From positions 1-62,711 of the forward strand of contig SSFV01000066.1 in assembly GCA_008015565.1 (NCBI GenBank): a stretch of 62,711 nucleotides of DNA. The letters are read 5' to 3'. The DNA comes from Nitrosomonas sp. (GTDB taxonomy: Bacteria; Pseudomonadota; Gammaproteobacteria; Burkholderiales; Nitrosomonadaceae). The notes under the pieces were generated by a model. That model was not told where the DNA came from. It was given only the letters and a program-made list of their open reading frames with translations, and made no database searches. The position numbers and the translations under genes were made by a program. This document shows positions 53,391-61,567 of this stretch, in pieces. Each line of letters begins with the position of its first letter. The stretch's first letter is position 1.

Positions 53391-54371
53391 ATGGCTACGA
53401 TAATAGGTAATTCAAATTCACAAACGCTCAACGGTACCGCGAGCGACGATACTATTCACGGCGGTGGTGGAAACGATTTTATCGATGGAAAAGCCGGAAC
53501 CGATACAATTGTGTTTGCTGGCAATCGCGGTACATTTAATTTAGTAAACCTCAGCGGTGCGGTACGTGTAACGGGACTAAATTCGGCTCCCGTTGATTAT
53601 AGAGGCGACACGGCGCGGATTTTCAACGCCGAGAAAGTGCAATTTGCCAATTTAACCGAGACCATACCTGCTACCGGTAATACCCAAATAGCAGGAAACA
53701 CCCTTACTCAAACCATCAACGGTACGGCAGGTAACGATACGATTGATGGTGCGAGTGGAAACGATTTTATCGACGGTAAAGCCGGTACCGATACTGCGGT
53801 ATTTTTTGGCAATCGCAGCGATTTCAGTATTATCAATGTAAATGGTGAAATACATGTTACAGGATTGAGCACGGCACCGGCGGATTATGCAGGAGATACC
53901 GCCCGGCTTATCAATATAGAGAAATTGCAGTTTACTTCGGATCCAGAAATATCAGTTAGCGGTAATACAATCAATATTGCGGATGGTGACACTTCGCCTA
54001 ATACCGCCGATGGTACTGGTTTTGGTAGTGTAGCCCAAGGTGGTGCTGGCGTTATTCATACATTTGCTGTTAAAAATGATGGTGGTTCGACTTTAACCCT
54101 TGGTACGCCAACTGTACCGAATGGTTTTTCGTTAGTTCCAGCAAACCCATTAGCCGCTTCCTTGCCATCTGGCGGTTCAGATACCTTTCAGGTCCGGCTC
54201 GACAGCACAGTTGCTGGTACAAAATCTGGCCAAATTAGAATCGCCACTAATGATAGCGATGAAAATCCATTTAACTTTTCTATCAATGGCACAGTTACAA
54301 CAACACTGCAAATTACTTTAATCGGGACAAGCTCCGATGATTCGTTGCTGCTAGGTGATCAGATTGTTTGA
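53391..54371 (+). CDS. Short RTX protein with a choice-of-anchor-D-like domain
   Basis: 326 residues from the ATG at 53391, chosen because GGAG lies 8 bases upstream; the ATG at 53385 is too close. No signal peptide. Two near-identical modules (about 8-85 and 105-182) each have NGTA..DTI.G..GNDFIDGKAGTDT.VF.GNR and an IFNAEKVQF/LINIEKLQF end. A beta-sandwich of the ASPM/Hydin or choice-of-anchor-D type follows (about 205-310: FAVKNDGGSTLTLGTPTV). The end GTSSDDSLLLGDQIV looks like the start of a third RTX unit, so the protein may be shortened. Probably secreted by a type I system. Confidence 0.8.
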   Translation: MATIIGNSNSQTLNGTASDDTIHGGGGNDFIDGKAGTDTIVFAGNRGTFNLVNLSGAVRVTGLNSAPVDYRGDTARIFNAEKVQFANLTETIPATGNTQIAGNTLTQTINGTAGNDTIDGASGNDFIDGKAGTDTAVFFGNRSDFSIINVNGEIHVTGLSTAPADYAGDTARLINIEKLQFTSDPEISVSGNTINIADGDTSPNTADGTGFGSVAQGGAGVIHTFAVKNDGGSTLTLGTPTVPNGFSLVPANPLAASLPSGGSDTFQVRLDSTVAGTKSGQIRIATNDSDENPFNFSINGTVTTTLQITLIGTSSDDSLLLGDQIV

Positions 54372-54551
54372 TTTTCATTTAAGGATTTCATAACCGGTAG
54401 CAACAAAGCAAGTTTGAAAGTCCGGCTGTGATAAATATGCATTGGGAGTCTATTGTTAATTTTGTAGCGGCATACCGGATACTTTTTATGTGTCTTTCAA
54501 TCAAATAAAATCATTTCTATTTACTTTTGATAAGTAACCCAAGTTAGCGAT

Positions 54552-54594
54552 GCTGGCCATTTTGGAATTCATGATTGAATCCGGAATGGCCAGC
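54552..54594. repeat. Strong inverted repeat (10-bp perfect stem)
   Basis: GCTGGCCATT (54552-54561) and its complement AATGGCCAGC (54585-54594), with partial pairing continuing inwards (TTGGAATTC against GAATCCGG). No T-run on either side, so it is not a standard terminator. It lies between the short RTX gene and the PhoB box of the beta-helix gene. Confidence 0.6.
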
Positions 54595-54676
54595 CGCCTA
54601 TTATGCATTTTACTGTTTAAACGATTATCCTGAGTTTGATTTAAGTTCAGAATTGCTTCTGAAGCGTTAACATTAA

Positions 54677-54721
54677 TTTACATGTAAATGTAATACCTTT
54701 GTCATATCCACCTGATAGATT
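54677..54721 (+). promoter_or_regulatory. Triple PhoB half-site array and -10 of the beta-helix exoprotein gene
   Basis: Three 7-mers at 11-bp intervals: TTTACAT (4/7), ATGTAAT (5/7) and TTGTCAT (6/7), at 54677-54683, 54688-54694 and 54699-54705. A 10-bp gap is followed by TAGATT (54716-54721). The geometry is the same as in the other three boxes. Confidence 0.65.
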
Positions 54722-54757
54722 GACTCACCCTAAATAAAAATTGGAGGCGGGTTAATT

Positions 54758-56374
54758 ATGTATGGATTAAAAAATATAAAAGAACAATTACTAACAACAT
54801 CAGCATTGCTATTGAGCGGTATTGCATTTAATGCAAATGCGACCGCAACGTATGATCCTGCGTCGAATACGGTAGATTTGCCTGTCGTCGAGGTATTGAG
54901 TGGTGGAACTTCTTCATTTTATAGCGCGCAATTGCAGCTCGTAGGAAACGAATTGCAATTGGTGTCGGCTAATCCAATCGCTGCCACAACAGGACAACGC
55001 AATGTATTCGATTCGGATACCAGCGCGGTGCATATCTCATCTGTATCTGTTGGTGCAGATAGTTACTATGCCAAGCTGAAATTAGTACCGGGCTCGGATC
55101 CATTGCGTTTTAGCATCGATCAATTGGTGAATAATGCTTTTCAAGGTTGCCCGGCTTTTGCACCGCAACCAGGTCCTACCCAGAATTCTTGTATTTTAAG
55201 TGGCACAATTACAACCGATGTAACCTTGACCAAAAATATTGAATGGATATTGCAACAGAATGTTTTTGTTGGAGGCAATAATACACAAAGTGCCACACTT
55301 ACCATTAATCCTGGAACCAAAATCGTAGGTGTGGGCGGTTCGGGTGATCAAGCCGCTTTTTTGTGGATCCGGCGGGGTTCTAAAATCATGGCGGAAGGCA
55401 CGCCCGATAATCCGATCGTGATGACCGGCCCGAATGAGCTTGCAGCAGGGGAGTGGGGTGGCTTGCTAATTTCCGGAAATGCACCCGTAAATGGTTGTAA
55501 CGAGGGTGTGCCGGTTTGCGAGGTGCCCTTTGAAGCCTATGTTAGCGAAATGTATGGTGGAAACAATCCAGCGGACAATAGCGGAGTAATTAAATATACC
55601 CAGATTCGTTTTGCTGGAAGTCCCGTACGCCAGGATGAAGAACTTAATGGTCTGACTCTTAACGGTGTAGGGTCGGGAACGCTTATCGACTATGTACAGG
55701 TACACGAAGGCTTGGATGACGGTATAGAAGTTTTTGGCGGTACCGTACAAATGAAACATTTAGTACTTACGAATATTCAGGACGATTCTTTGGATTGGAC
55801 CAATGGCTGGCAAGGCCGTGCCCAATTTGTTTTAATTAAACAAGCGGCAGCTATAGGTGATCGCGGTATTGAGGCAGATAGTAACGAAGCAAACAACGAT
55901 AGCACGCCAAGAGCAAAACCAATTCTATCCAATTTGACAATCATTGGCCGTACCGGGGATTCTGCGACTCAGGGTGTGTTATTGCGCCGTGGAACCGGTG
56001 CCAATATTTGGAATTCCGTCATTACAGGATCTCCAACCTGCTTAACGATTGATGGTGCAGCGACCTTTGCAAATGCAGGAACTCCGGGAAGCTTAACCGG
56101 TTCATTGACGATTCAAAATTCATATGTCAATTGCGCAACCAACTTTAGCGATGGCGATGATGCAACGTTTACCACATCGGATTGGTTCCTGTCGCAATCT
56201 GAGAATGTTGCAGGAGATCCTTTATTAAGCGGTTATTTGCCAGCCGCCGGATCGCCATTAACGCTCGGCGGCACTGCAGTGAGCGATGCTTTCTTTACAC
56301 CGGTTGATTATATCGGCGCCTTTAAGGACGCGGATAGCGATTGGACTCGGGAATGGACAACCCCGTTTAATTGA
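54758..56374 (+). CDS. Exported beta-helix-like protein of the phosphate island
   Basis: 538 residues with a signal peptide (TTSALLLSGIAFNANA) and a good GGAGG ribosome site. The N-terminal domain (about 30-125) is a small beta domain; the rest looks like a right-handed beta helix: short strands with NITI/LTI steps such as ATLTINPGTKIVGVGGSG, FLWIRRGSKIMAEGTPDNPIVMTGP, WGGLLISGNAPVNGC, LNGLTLNGVGSGTLIDYVQVHEGLDDGIEVFGGTVQMKHLVL and DDSLDWTNGWQGRAQFVLI. Several Cys could form disulfides. Catalytic function not recognised. Its own PhoB box and terminator make it a separate, phosphate-responsive unit. Confidence 0.75.
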   Translation: MYGLKNIKEQLLTTSALLLSGIAFNANATATYDPASNTVDLPVVEVLSGGTSSFYSAQLQLVGNELQLVSANPIAATTGQRNVFDSDTSAVHISSVSVGADSYYAKLKLVPGSDPLRFSIDQLVNNAFQGCPAFAPQPGPTQNSCILSGTITTDVTLTKNIEWILQQNVFVGGNNTQSATLTINPGTKIVGVGGSGDQAAFLWIRRGSKIMAEGTPDNPIVMTGPNELAAGEWGGLLISGNAPVNGCNEGVPVCEVPFEAYVSEMYGGNNPADNSGVIKYTQIRFAGSPVRQDEELNGLTLNGVGSGTLIDYVQVHEGLDDGIEVFGGTVQMKHLVLTNIQDDSLDWTNGWQGRAQFVLIKQAAAIGDRGIEADSNEANNDSTPRAKPILSNLTIIGRTGDSATQGVLLRRGTGANIWNSVITGSPTCLTIDGAATFANAGTPGSLTGSLTIQNSYVNCATNFSDGDDATFTTSDWFLSQSENVAGDPLLSGYLPAAGSPLTLGGTAVSDAFFTPVDYIGAFKDADSDWTREWTTPFN

Positions 56375-56375
56375 T

Positions 56376-56447
56376 TTTTACTGAACCGGAGGGGTTTTCA
56401 AAAGGTTACGCGCCATCGAAAAAAACCCTTCGTATCAATCAGTAAAA
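56376..56447. repeat. Long imperfect hairpin after the beta-helix gene
   Basis: TTTTACTGA (56376-56384) pairs with TCAGTAAAA (56439-56447). Inside it GGAGGGGTTTTC can pair with GAAAAAAACCCTTC. The structure begins 2 bases after the stop codon and precedes a classical terminator, so it may protect the mRNA end. Confidence 0.55.
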
Positions 56448-56459
56448 CCTTGCAATAAT

Positions 56460-56500
56460 CGCTGCTACGCTCATATGTGGCAGCGGTTTCTTACTTTTCT
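56460..56500 (+). terminator. Rho-independent terminator of the beta-helix gene
   Basis: CGCTGCTAC (56460-56468) pairs with GTGGCAGCG (56477-56485), 9 bp with one G-T pair, loop of 8, followed by GTTTCTTACTTTTCTT. It separates the beta-helix gene from the PhoX-like gene. Confidence 0.8.
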
Positions 56501-56668
56501 TACGTTTTATTGTGAAGCTTTGGTTGTTGCAATAAAGCATTCATAAAAAATTCATTTTGATGACATCAGTTCTTAATGTTGGGGTTGTACAGTAATTATT
56601 GCGCTTGGGTCCCATTTGGCCGGACGCTTCAGATTCACAAACGAAATTAATTCTGATGGAGGAAATGT

Positions 56669-58012
56669 ATGAAAAAAAAGATATTAACATTATCGCTCTG
56701 TGCCGCCTTGGCAACATTTGCGTATGCAGATAACGAAAGAATTGACGGTCCGATGAAATTCAAACCTATCGCAGCATCGGCTTATAAACAAACAACAACC
56801 GATCCGCATATTTTAAATACAAAGCCTTGGGTAATTCCGAGAGGTTATAAACAATATATCGTTTCCGATGAAAGCGACTTGGATATTTATCCCAATTCTC
56901 CGGATCTGAATGATATGAATACGGTCAATGAAACCGGCAAGCATGCGGGCCGTTATCTTTATCGCACGCATGAAGTACGGCCAGGTAGCGAGCCATATCT
57001 GGGCGGAGCGGTTTCAGTAGTAGACTTAAAAACTGGTAAAGCCAAAGTCTTGGCACAACGCGCCGATTGGGAAGCGCTCGATGGTTTGGTTTGGACGCCT
57101 TGGCAAACATTGCTTTTTGCAGAAGAAACCATTACCGCGCAAATTCCCGATCCTGAAGCACCGGACGCGCAGAGTGGCCTGTTATATGAAATGATCTTCG
57201 CAAAAAACAATCCCACTCAGGTTAAAGAAATTAAAGTACGGCCAATGCTTGGCTCGTTATCGCATGAAGGCATCGAAATCGACGAAGAAGGCAATGTCTA
57301 TGTGATTGACGAAGACAGAACTGGCTCGATTTATAAATTCGTACCAGAAAATTATGGCGACTTGAGTAGCGGCCAGCTCTATGCACTACGTGTTAAAAAT
57401 GGTGCCAAAACTGGCGATGCCGAATGGGTGGCTTTAGATATGAATCAAGTTCAAATCAGTGCCAGGGTTGCGGCCCAAGCAGTAAATGCAACGCCTTTCT
57501 GCCGGCCTGAAGACTTGGAGCGTATAGGGCGCACGCTATATGCAGCGTTGACTTGCGAAGATGCGGCCAATCCGGCCAATACGGATGGTCCTGGTGCAGT
57601 GCTTGCAATAAAACTGACGGCATCGCCTAAAGTGAGTTACTTTGTACAGCCGGGTGTCAATGTGCCTTTTGAAGTCAGACCTACTGATACAACTCCGGGT
57701 GTAACCGGCTTGAGAAGACCGGACAATCTGGCAAATGGCCCAGATGGAAAATTGTGGATTGTTGAGGACAATGACAATAGCGATATCTGGGTTGCGCTGC
57801 CCGATGACGATGGCGATGGATATAGCGATGGCGTGTATCTGTTTGCTTCACTCAAAGATCAGTCCGCTGAAGGTACAGGTATCTATTTTGGTAAAGATCC
57901 GCATACCTTATATGTCAATATTCAGCATTCCGGCACAGGTAATGATAAGACTATGGCAATCACCCGCCGGCATACTCATGATGATTATAAGAAATGGCGC
58001 AATGAGGAATAA
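56669..58012 (+). CDS. PhoX-like (DUF839) phosphatase family protein
   Basis: 447 residues, Sec-type signal (ILTLSLCAALATFAYA); classical PhoX is longer and Tat-exported, so this is a short Sec variant. Beta-propeller signature blocks: YIVSDESDLDIYPNSPDLNDMN, GRYLYRTHEV, LSHEGIEIDEEGNVYVIDEDRTGSIYKFVPE, FCRPEDLE, GPDGKLWIVEDNDNSDIW. PhoX enzymes use iron and calcium to hydrolyse phosphoesters. A GGAGGAA site precedes the ATG. Upstream (56501-56668) a weak array CATTCAT-AAAA-AATTCAT-TTTG-ATGACAT (56538-56566) could be a PhoB site but lacks a good -10. Activity is inferred. Confidence 0.78.
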   Translation: MKKKILTLSLCAALATFAYADNERIDGPMKFKPIAASAYKQTTTDPHILNTKPWVIPRGYKQYIVSDESDLDIYPNSPDLNDMNTVNETGKHAGRYLYRTHEVRPGSEPYLGGAVSVVDLKTGKAKVLAQRADWEALDGLVWTPWQTLLFAEETITAQIPDPEAPDAQSGLLYEMIFAKNNPTQVKEIKVRPMLGSLSHEGIEIDEEGNVYVIDEDRTGSIYKFVPENYGDLSSGQLYALRVKNGAKTGDAEWVALDMNQVQISARVAAQAVNATPFCRPEDLERIGRTLYAALTCEDAANPANTDGPGAVLAIKLTASPKVSYFVQPGVNVPFEVRPTDTTPGVTGLRRPDNLANGPDGKLWIVEDNDNSDIWVALPDDDGDGYSDGVYLFASLKDQSAEGTGIYFGKDPHTLYVNIQHSGTGNDKTMAITRRHTHDDYKKWRNEE

Positions 58013-58059
58013 TTTTCGCGTGAAATGAACACATTGTGTAACTGAAGGGGTATCAAATC

Positions 58060-58272
58060 ATGAAACTCACTCACACTTTTATAATCACGACAATTTGCGT
58101 TTGCTTTGTTTTATTGGGTGTAATTTATAACATTGTTTTATCAGGCACATCTGCAGATTGGAAGAGTATTTCAAGCATCGTTGCTGGAATTTATCTTTAT
58201 TTTGTCTATCTTGTTTTGAGTATTCTTTTGGACAAACCTAAAAATACCGATGTGCCATTGCGCAACCGATAA
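58060..58272 (+). CDS. Small two-helix membrane protein
   Basis: 70 residues with two hydrophobic segments (FIITTICVCFVLLGVIYNIVL and SIVAGIYLYFVYLVLSILL) and a short polar C-terminus (DKPKNTDVPLRNR). AAGGGG lies about 10 bases before the ATG. It follows the PhoX-like gene by 47 bases without a terminator and is probably cotranscribed. No family recognised; it could be a small accessory of the phosphatase or of Pst. Confidence 0.6.
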   Translation: MKLTHTFIITTICVCFVLLGVIYNIVLSGTSADWKSISSIVAGIYLYFVYLVLSILLDKPKNTDVPLRNR

Positions 58273-58458
58273 ATAATGAAATTTTCACTAACCGGTGAGA
58301 TGCCAATCACGCACATTGGATAGCCATCTACGCAACCCTTCGAGTAGATAAACCGCTTGACCCAAGCAGTTCCATTCATGGAAATGTCACAACGATCCGA
58401 GAGATCGAGAGCGCGATGAATTGGGTTTATGTTTGATTAGCACTTTTCCTCCTCCTTT

Positions 58459-58497
58459 CCTCCCAGGCTGCTTCTTCTGCAGGCAATCACTGGGAGG
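58459..58497. repeat. Inverted repeat upstream of pstS
   Basis: CCTCCCAG (58459-58466) and CTGGGAGG (58490-58497) form a perfect 8-bp stem; inside, GCTGC and GCAGGC can pair further. A palindrome CCTGCAGG follows at about 58501. There is no T-run. It may end the upstream transcript or act in regulation. The rest of 58273-58458 shows nothing. Confidence 0.5.
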
Positions 58498-58516
58498 ATT
58501 CCTGCAGGTAATCTAT

Positions 58517-58550
58517 TTGTCATCACCTTGTCATATCGCCTCATTATGAT
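58517..58550 (+). promoter_or_regulatory. PhoB box and -10 of the pstSCAB operon
   Basis: TTGTCAT-CACC-TTGTCAT (58517-58534), each half 6/7 to CTGTCAT. A 10-bp gap is followed by TATGAT (58545-58550), 5/6 to the -10. The transcript would start near 58557, about 30 bases before pstS. It is the best of the four boxes in symmetry. Confidence 0.85.
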
Positions 58551-58587
58551 AACTAGTCAATTAAATCCTTTACGCTGGAGAATTCAG

Positions 58588-59640
58588 ATGCGACTGCGGA
58601 TCAGTCTTATACGGTTTACCCTATCATTATTATTGCCAGTAGTAGCGACTGTTACACTGGCCGCTGATATTACCGGTGCAGGCGCAACTTTTCCTTATCC
58701 TATTTATGCGAAATGGGCAGATGCCTATAACAAAGCGACCGGTATACGTTTGAACTATCAATCCATTGGTTCCGGTGGCGGTATCAAGCAGATCAAAGCC
58801 AAAACGATAGATTTTGGCGCATCGGACAAACCATTGCCTTTACAGGAATTGCATAAAAACGATCTGACACAATTTCCAACGGTAATCGGGGCGGTGGTAC
58901 CGGTTGTTAATTTGGATGGTATTCAGGCAGGTCAAATTAAACTGACTGGAACCGTTCTAGCGGATATTTATCTCGGCAAAATCAAGCAATGGAACGATGC
59001 AGCGATTGCAAGCTTAAATCCCGGGGTTAATTTACCTTCTAATGCTATTGCGGTAGTGCATCGGGCCGATGGTTCAGGCACTACGTTTTTATTTACCGAT
59101 TACTTGAGTAAAGTCAGTCCGGAATGGAAAACAAAAATCGGTGCCGATGTTTCTGTATCGTGGCCAGCCGGTACGGGTGGCAAAGGTAATGAAGGGGTGG
59201 CTAATTTCGTGCGGCAGATCAAGAATTCTATTGGTTACGTAGAAGCTGCCTACGTAAAACAAAGTAAGATGAATTATGTGTTATTGCAAAATCATGACGG
59301 TGATTACGTAAAACCCGCTGAAGACAGTATTAAAGCGGCGGCTGAGAATACACAGTGGGATGCCGCATCCGGGTTTTATCAAATTCTGACACATAAACCG
59401 GGCCATAACAGTTGGCCGATTACCGGTGCTACCTTCGTTTTAATGCAGAAATCTCAAGATAATCCTGCACATGCGCAAGAAGTATTGAAATTTTTTGAAT
59501 GGGCATACAAACAAGGCGGCGATATGGCGCTGGAATTGGATTATATTCCGCTGCCAGATAATGTCGTTGAGCTGATTGTAGATTCCTGGCAGGAAAATAT
59601 TAAAGATAAAAATGGCCGTTCGATTTATGCCATTCGTTAA
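58588..59640 (+). CDS. pstS: Phosphate-binding protein of the Pst ABC transporter
   Basis: 350 residues from the ATG at 58588 (GGAG 7 bases upstream). An in-frame TTG at 58528 is inside the PhoB box and cannot be the start. Signal peptide ending PVVATVTLAA. Phosphate-site blocks: GAGATFPYPIYAKWADAY, YQSIGSGGGIKQI, DFGASDKPL, HRADGSGTTFLFTDYLS and SWPAGTGGKGNEGVA. It captures phosphate in the periplasm for PstCAB. Normal length. Confidence 0.97.
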   Translation: MRLRISLIRFTLSLLLPVVATVTLAADITGAGATFPYPIYAKWADAYNKATGIRLNYQSIGSGGGIKQIKAKTIDFGASDKPLPLQELHKNDLTQFPTVIGAVVPVVNLDGIQAGQIKLTGTVLADIYLGKIKQWNDAAIASLNPGVNLPSNAIAVVHRADGSGTTFLFTDYLSKVSPEWKTKIGADVSVSWPAGTGGKGNEGVANFVRQIKNSIGYVEAAYVKQSKMNYVLLQNHDGDYVKPAEDSIKAAAENTQWDAASGFYQILTHKPGHNSWPITGATFVLMQKSQDNPAHAQEVLKFFEWAYKQGGDMALELDYIPLPDNVVELIVDSWQENIKDKNGRSIYAIR

Positions 59641-59679
59641 AAAATTTAACAAACAAGCGGTGCGTAGAGTAATTGCAAA

Positions 59680-60702
59680 ATGAATGTGAATTACACCAAT
59701 CGGAGAAATTCAGATACTTTCGATTTGCCGGATAAGATGATGGCAAAAATTCATGTACCTGAGAAATTTAAAAAACAATTGTTCTACGATTTGATTTTTC
59801 GCGGAACCACTTGGTTTTTTACTTTGATTGTATTGTTGCTACTGACTGCATTGGTTGTTTCATTATTGATTGGGAGCATGCCGGCAATCAAGGCTTTTGG
59901 TTTTAATTTTTTATTCAGCAGCGACTGGAATCCTGTTACCGAAAAATTTGGCGGCCTGGTTCCGATTGCCGGAACATTGGTCACATCGATCATCGCGTTA
60001 TCTATTGCCATTCCGATCAGTTTTGGAATTGCGCTGTTTTTAACGGAATTGTCTCCGCCTTGGTTGCGCCGGCCTCTTGGAACGGCCATCGAGCTTCTGG
60101 CGGGAATTCCCAGCATTATTTACGGCATGTGGGGGTTATTTGTTTTTGCTCCTTTTTTTGCGCAAACTGGGCAGCCTTGGCTGCAAAATACTTTAGGGAA
60201 AATTCCAGGTATCGATTTTTTGTTTGCGGGTGCCTTCATGGGTATTGGCACGTTGACCGCGGGTATTATATTGGCAATCATGGTGATTCCATTTATTGCA
60301 GCGGTGATGCGCGATGTTTTTGAGGTTGTGCCATCCATGCTGAAAGAATCTGCTTATGCGTTGGGCGCGACGACTTGGGAGGTTATTTGGCATGTAGTCA
60401 TTCCTTACACGCGCATCGGCATGGTTGGCGGGATCATGCTTGGCTTGGGGCGTGCGCTGGGAGAAACGATGGCGGTTACTTTTGTGATAGGCAATGCCCA
60501 TCGGTTACATGCCTCGCTTTTTATGCCCGGTAATAGTATTGCTTCCGCACTGGCCAATGAATTCACCGAAGCGGATGGCGAGTTATATACGGCTGCGCTC
60601 ATCGAGCTGGGTTTGATTTTGTTTCTGATAACTTTCATCGTTCTGGCTTGCTCCAAAATTCTTTTACTGCAGCTCAGGAAACGTGATGGCGATATTTCTT
60701 AA
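59680..60702 (+). CDS. pstC: Phosphate ABC transporter permease PstC
   Basis: 340 residues, six membrane helices. PstC marks: [49 protein letters not shown], the coupling loop [51 protein letters not shown], and NEFTEADG. The N-terminal cytosolic tail is about 40 residues, slightly long. It lies 39 bases after pstS. Confidence 0.96.
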   Translation: MNVNYTNRRNSDTFDLPDKMMAKIHVPEKFKKQLFYDLIFRGTTWFFTLIVLLLLTALVVSLLIGSMPAIKAFGFNFLFSSDWNPVTEKFGGLVPIAGTLVTSIIALSIAIPISFGIALFLTELSPPWLRRPLGTAIELLAGIPSIIYGMWGLFVFAPFFAQTGQPWLQNTLGKIPGIDFLFAGAFMGIGTLTAGIILAIMVIPFIAAVMRDVFEVVPSMLKESAYALGATTWEVIWHVVIPYTRIGMVGGIMLGLGRALGETMAVTFVIGNAHRLHASLFMPGNSIASALANEFTEADGELYTAALIELGLILFLITFIVLACSKILLLQLRKRDGDIS

Positions 60703-60711
60703 AACATCTTT

Positions 60712-61560
60712 ATGGTTTCAATTTATACCAGGCGCCGGATTGTAAACGCAATTAATCTTGTTGGTTCCGTATTGGCGATGGGAATTGGATTAACGTGGTT
60801 ATTTTGGATCCTCTTCACATTGTTCAGCAACGGATTGAGTGGCATGAGCCTGGCGTTGTTCACAAACATGACGCCCGCACCGGATGAGAATGGCGGCTTA
60901 TTGAATGCCATTGCAGGCAGTTTAATAATGGTAACAATCGCCACTGCGATTGGTACCCCGATTGGTATCATGGCGGGCACCTATTTAGCCGAATTTGGCC
61001 AGCGTGGCTGGCTCGCTCCAGTTACTCGTTTTATCAACGATATTCTGCTCTCCGCACCGTCGATTGTGATTGGTCTTTTTGTTTATACCGTCTATGTTGC
61101 ACGGGTAGGCCATTTTTCCGGCTGGGCTGGTGTATTCGCACTATCGCTGATTGTCATTCCGGTGGTTGTGCGCACTACCGAAGATATGCTTCGGCTTATT
61201 CCAAATAGTTTGCGTGAAGCCGCCGCCGCTTTAGGCGCACCGCATTGGAAAATAATTACCTTGGTAACCTGGCGGGCATCCAAAGCCGGTATATTGACCG
61301 GCATTTTATTGGCCATCGCACGTATTAGCGGCGAAACTGCGCCACTTCTGTTTACCGCATTAAACAATCAGTTTTGGAGCATTGACATGAATCGTCCCAT
61401 GGCCAATTTACCGGTCGTGATTTTTCAATTCGCCATGAGTCCTTACGAATATTGGCAGGAATTAGCCTGGGCGGGGGCTCTGTTGATCACGTTGAGCGTT
61501 CTGGCACTTAACATCATTGCCCGCTTTTATTTACGTAAACACGAGCAGATTAATCAATAA
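60712..61560 (+). CDS. pstA: Phosphate ABC transporter permease PstA
   Basis: 282 residues. [50 protein letters not shown], the coupling loop [57 protein letters not shown] and the C-terminal [19 protein letters not shown] are the PstA hallmarks. It pairs with PstC to form the channel. It lies 9 bases after pstC with no strong ribosome site, suggesting translational coupling. Confidence 0.96.
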   Translation: MVSIYTRRRIVNAINLVGSVLAMGIGLTWLFWILFTLFSNGLSGMSLALFTNMTPAPDENGGLLNAIAGSLIMVTIATAIGTPIGIMAGTYLAEFGQRGWLAPVTRFINDILLSAPSIVIGLFVYTVYVARVGHFSGWAGVFALSLIVIPVVVRTTEDMLRLIPNSLREAAAALGAPHWKIITLVTWRASKAGILTGILLAIARISGETAPLLFTALNNQFWSIDMNRPMANLPVVIFQFAMSPYEYWQELAWAGALLITLSVLALNIIARFYLRKHEQINQ

Positions 61561-61567
61561 ATCTAAG

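Noticed and set aside
56538..56566. PhoB box for the PhoX-like gene (CATTCAT-AAAA-AATTCAT-TTTG-ATGACAT)
   Set aside because: The 11-bp phasing is right but half-sites match only 4-5 of 7 and there is no -10 hexamer 10 bp downstream, unlike the four accepted boxes. Left as a weak possibility in the gene entry.
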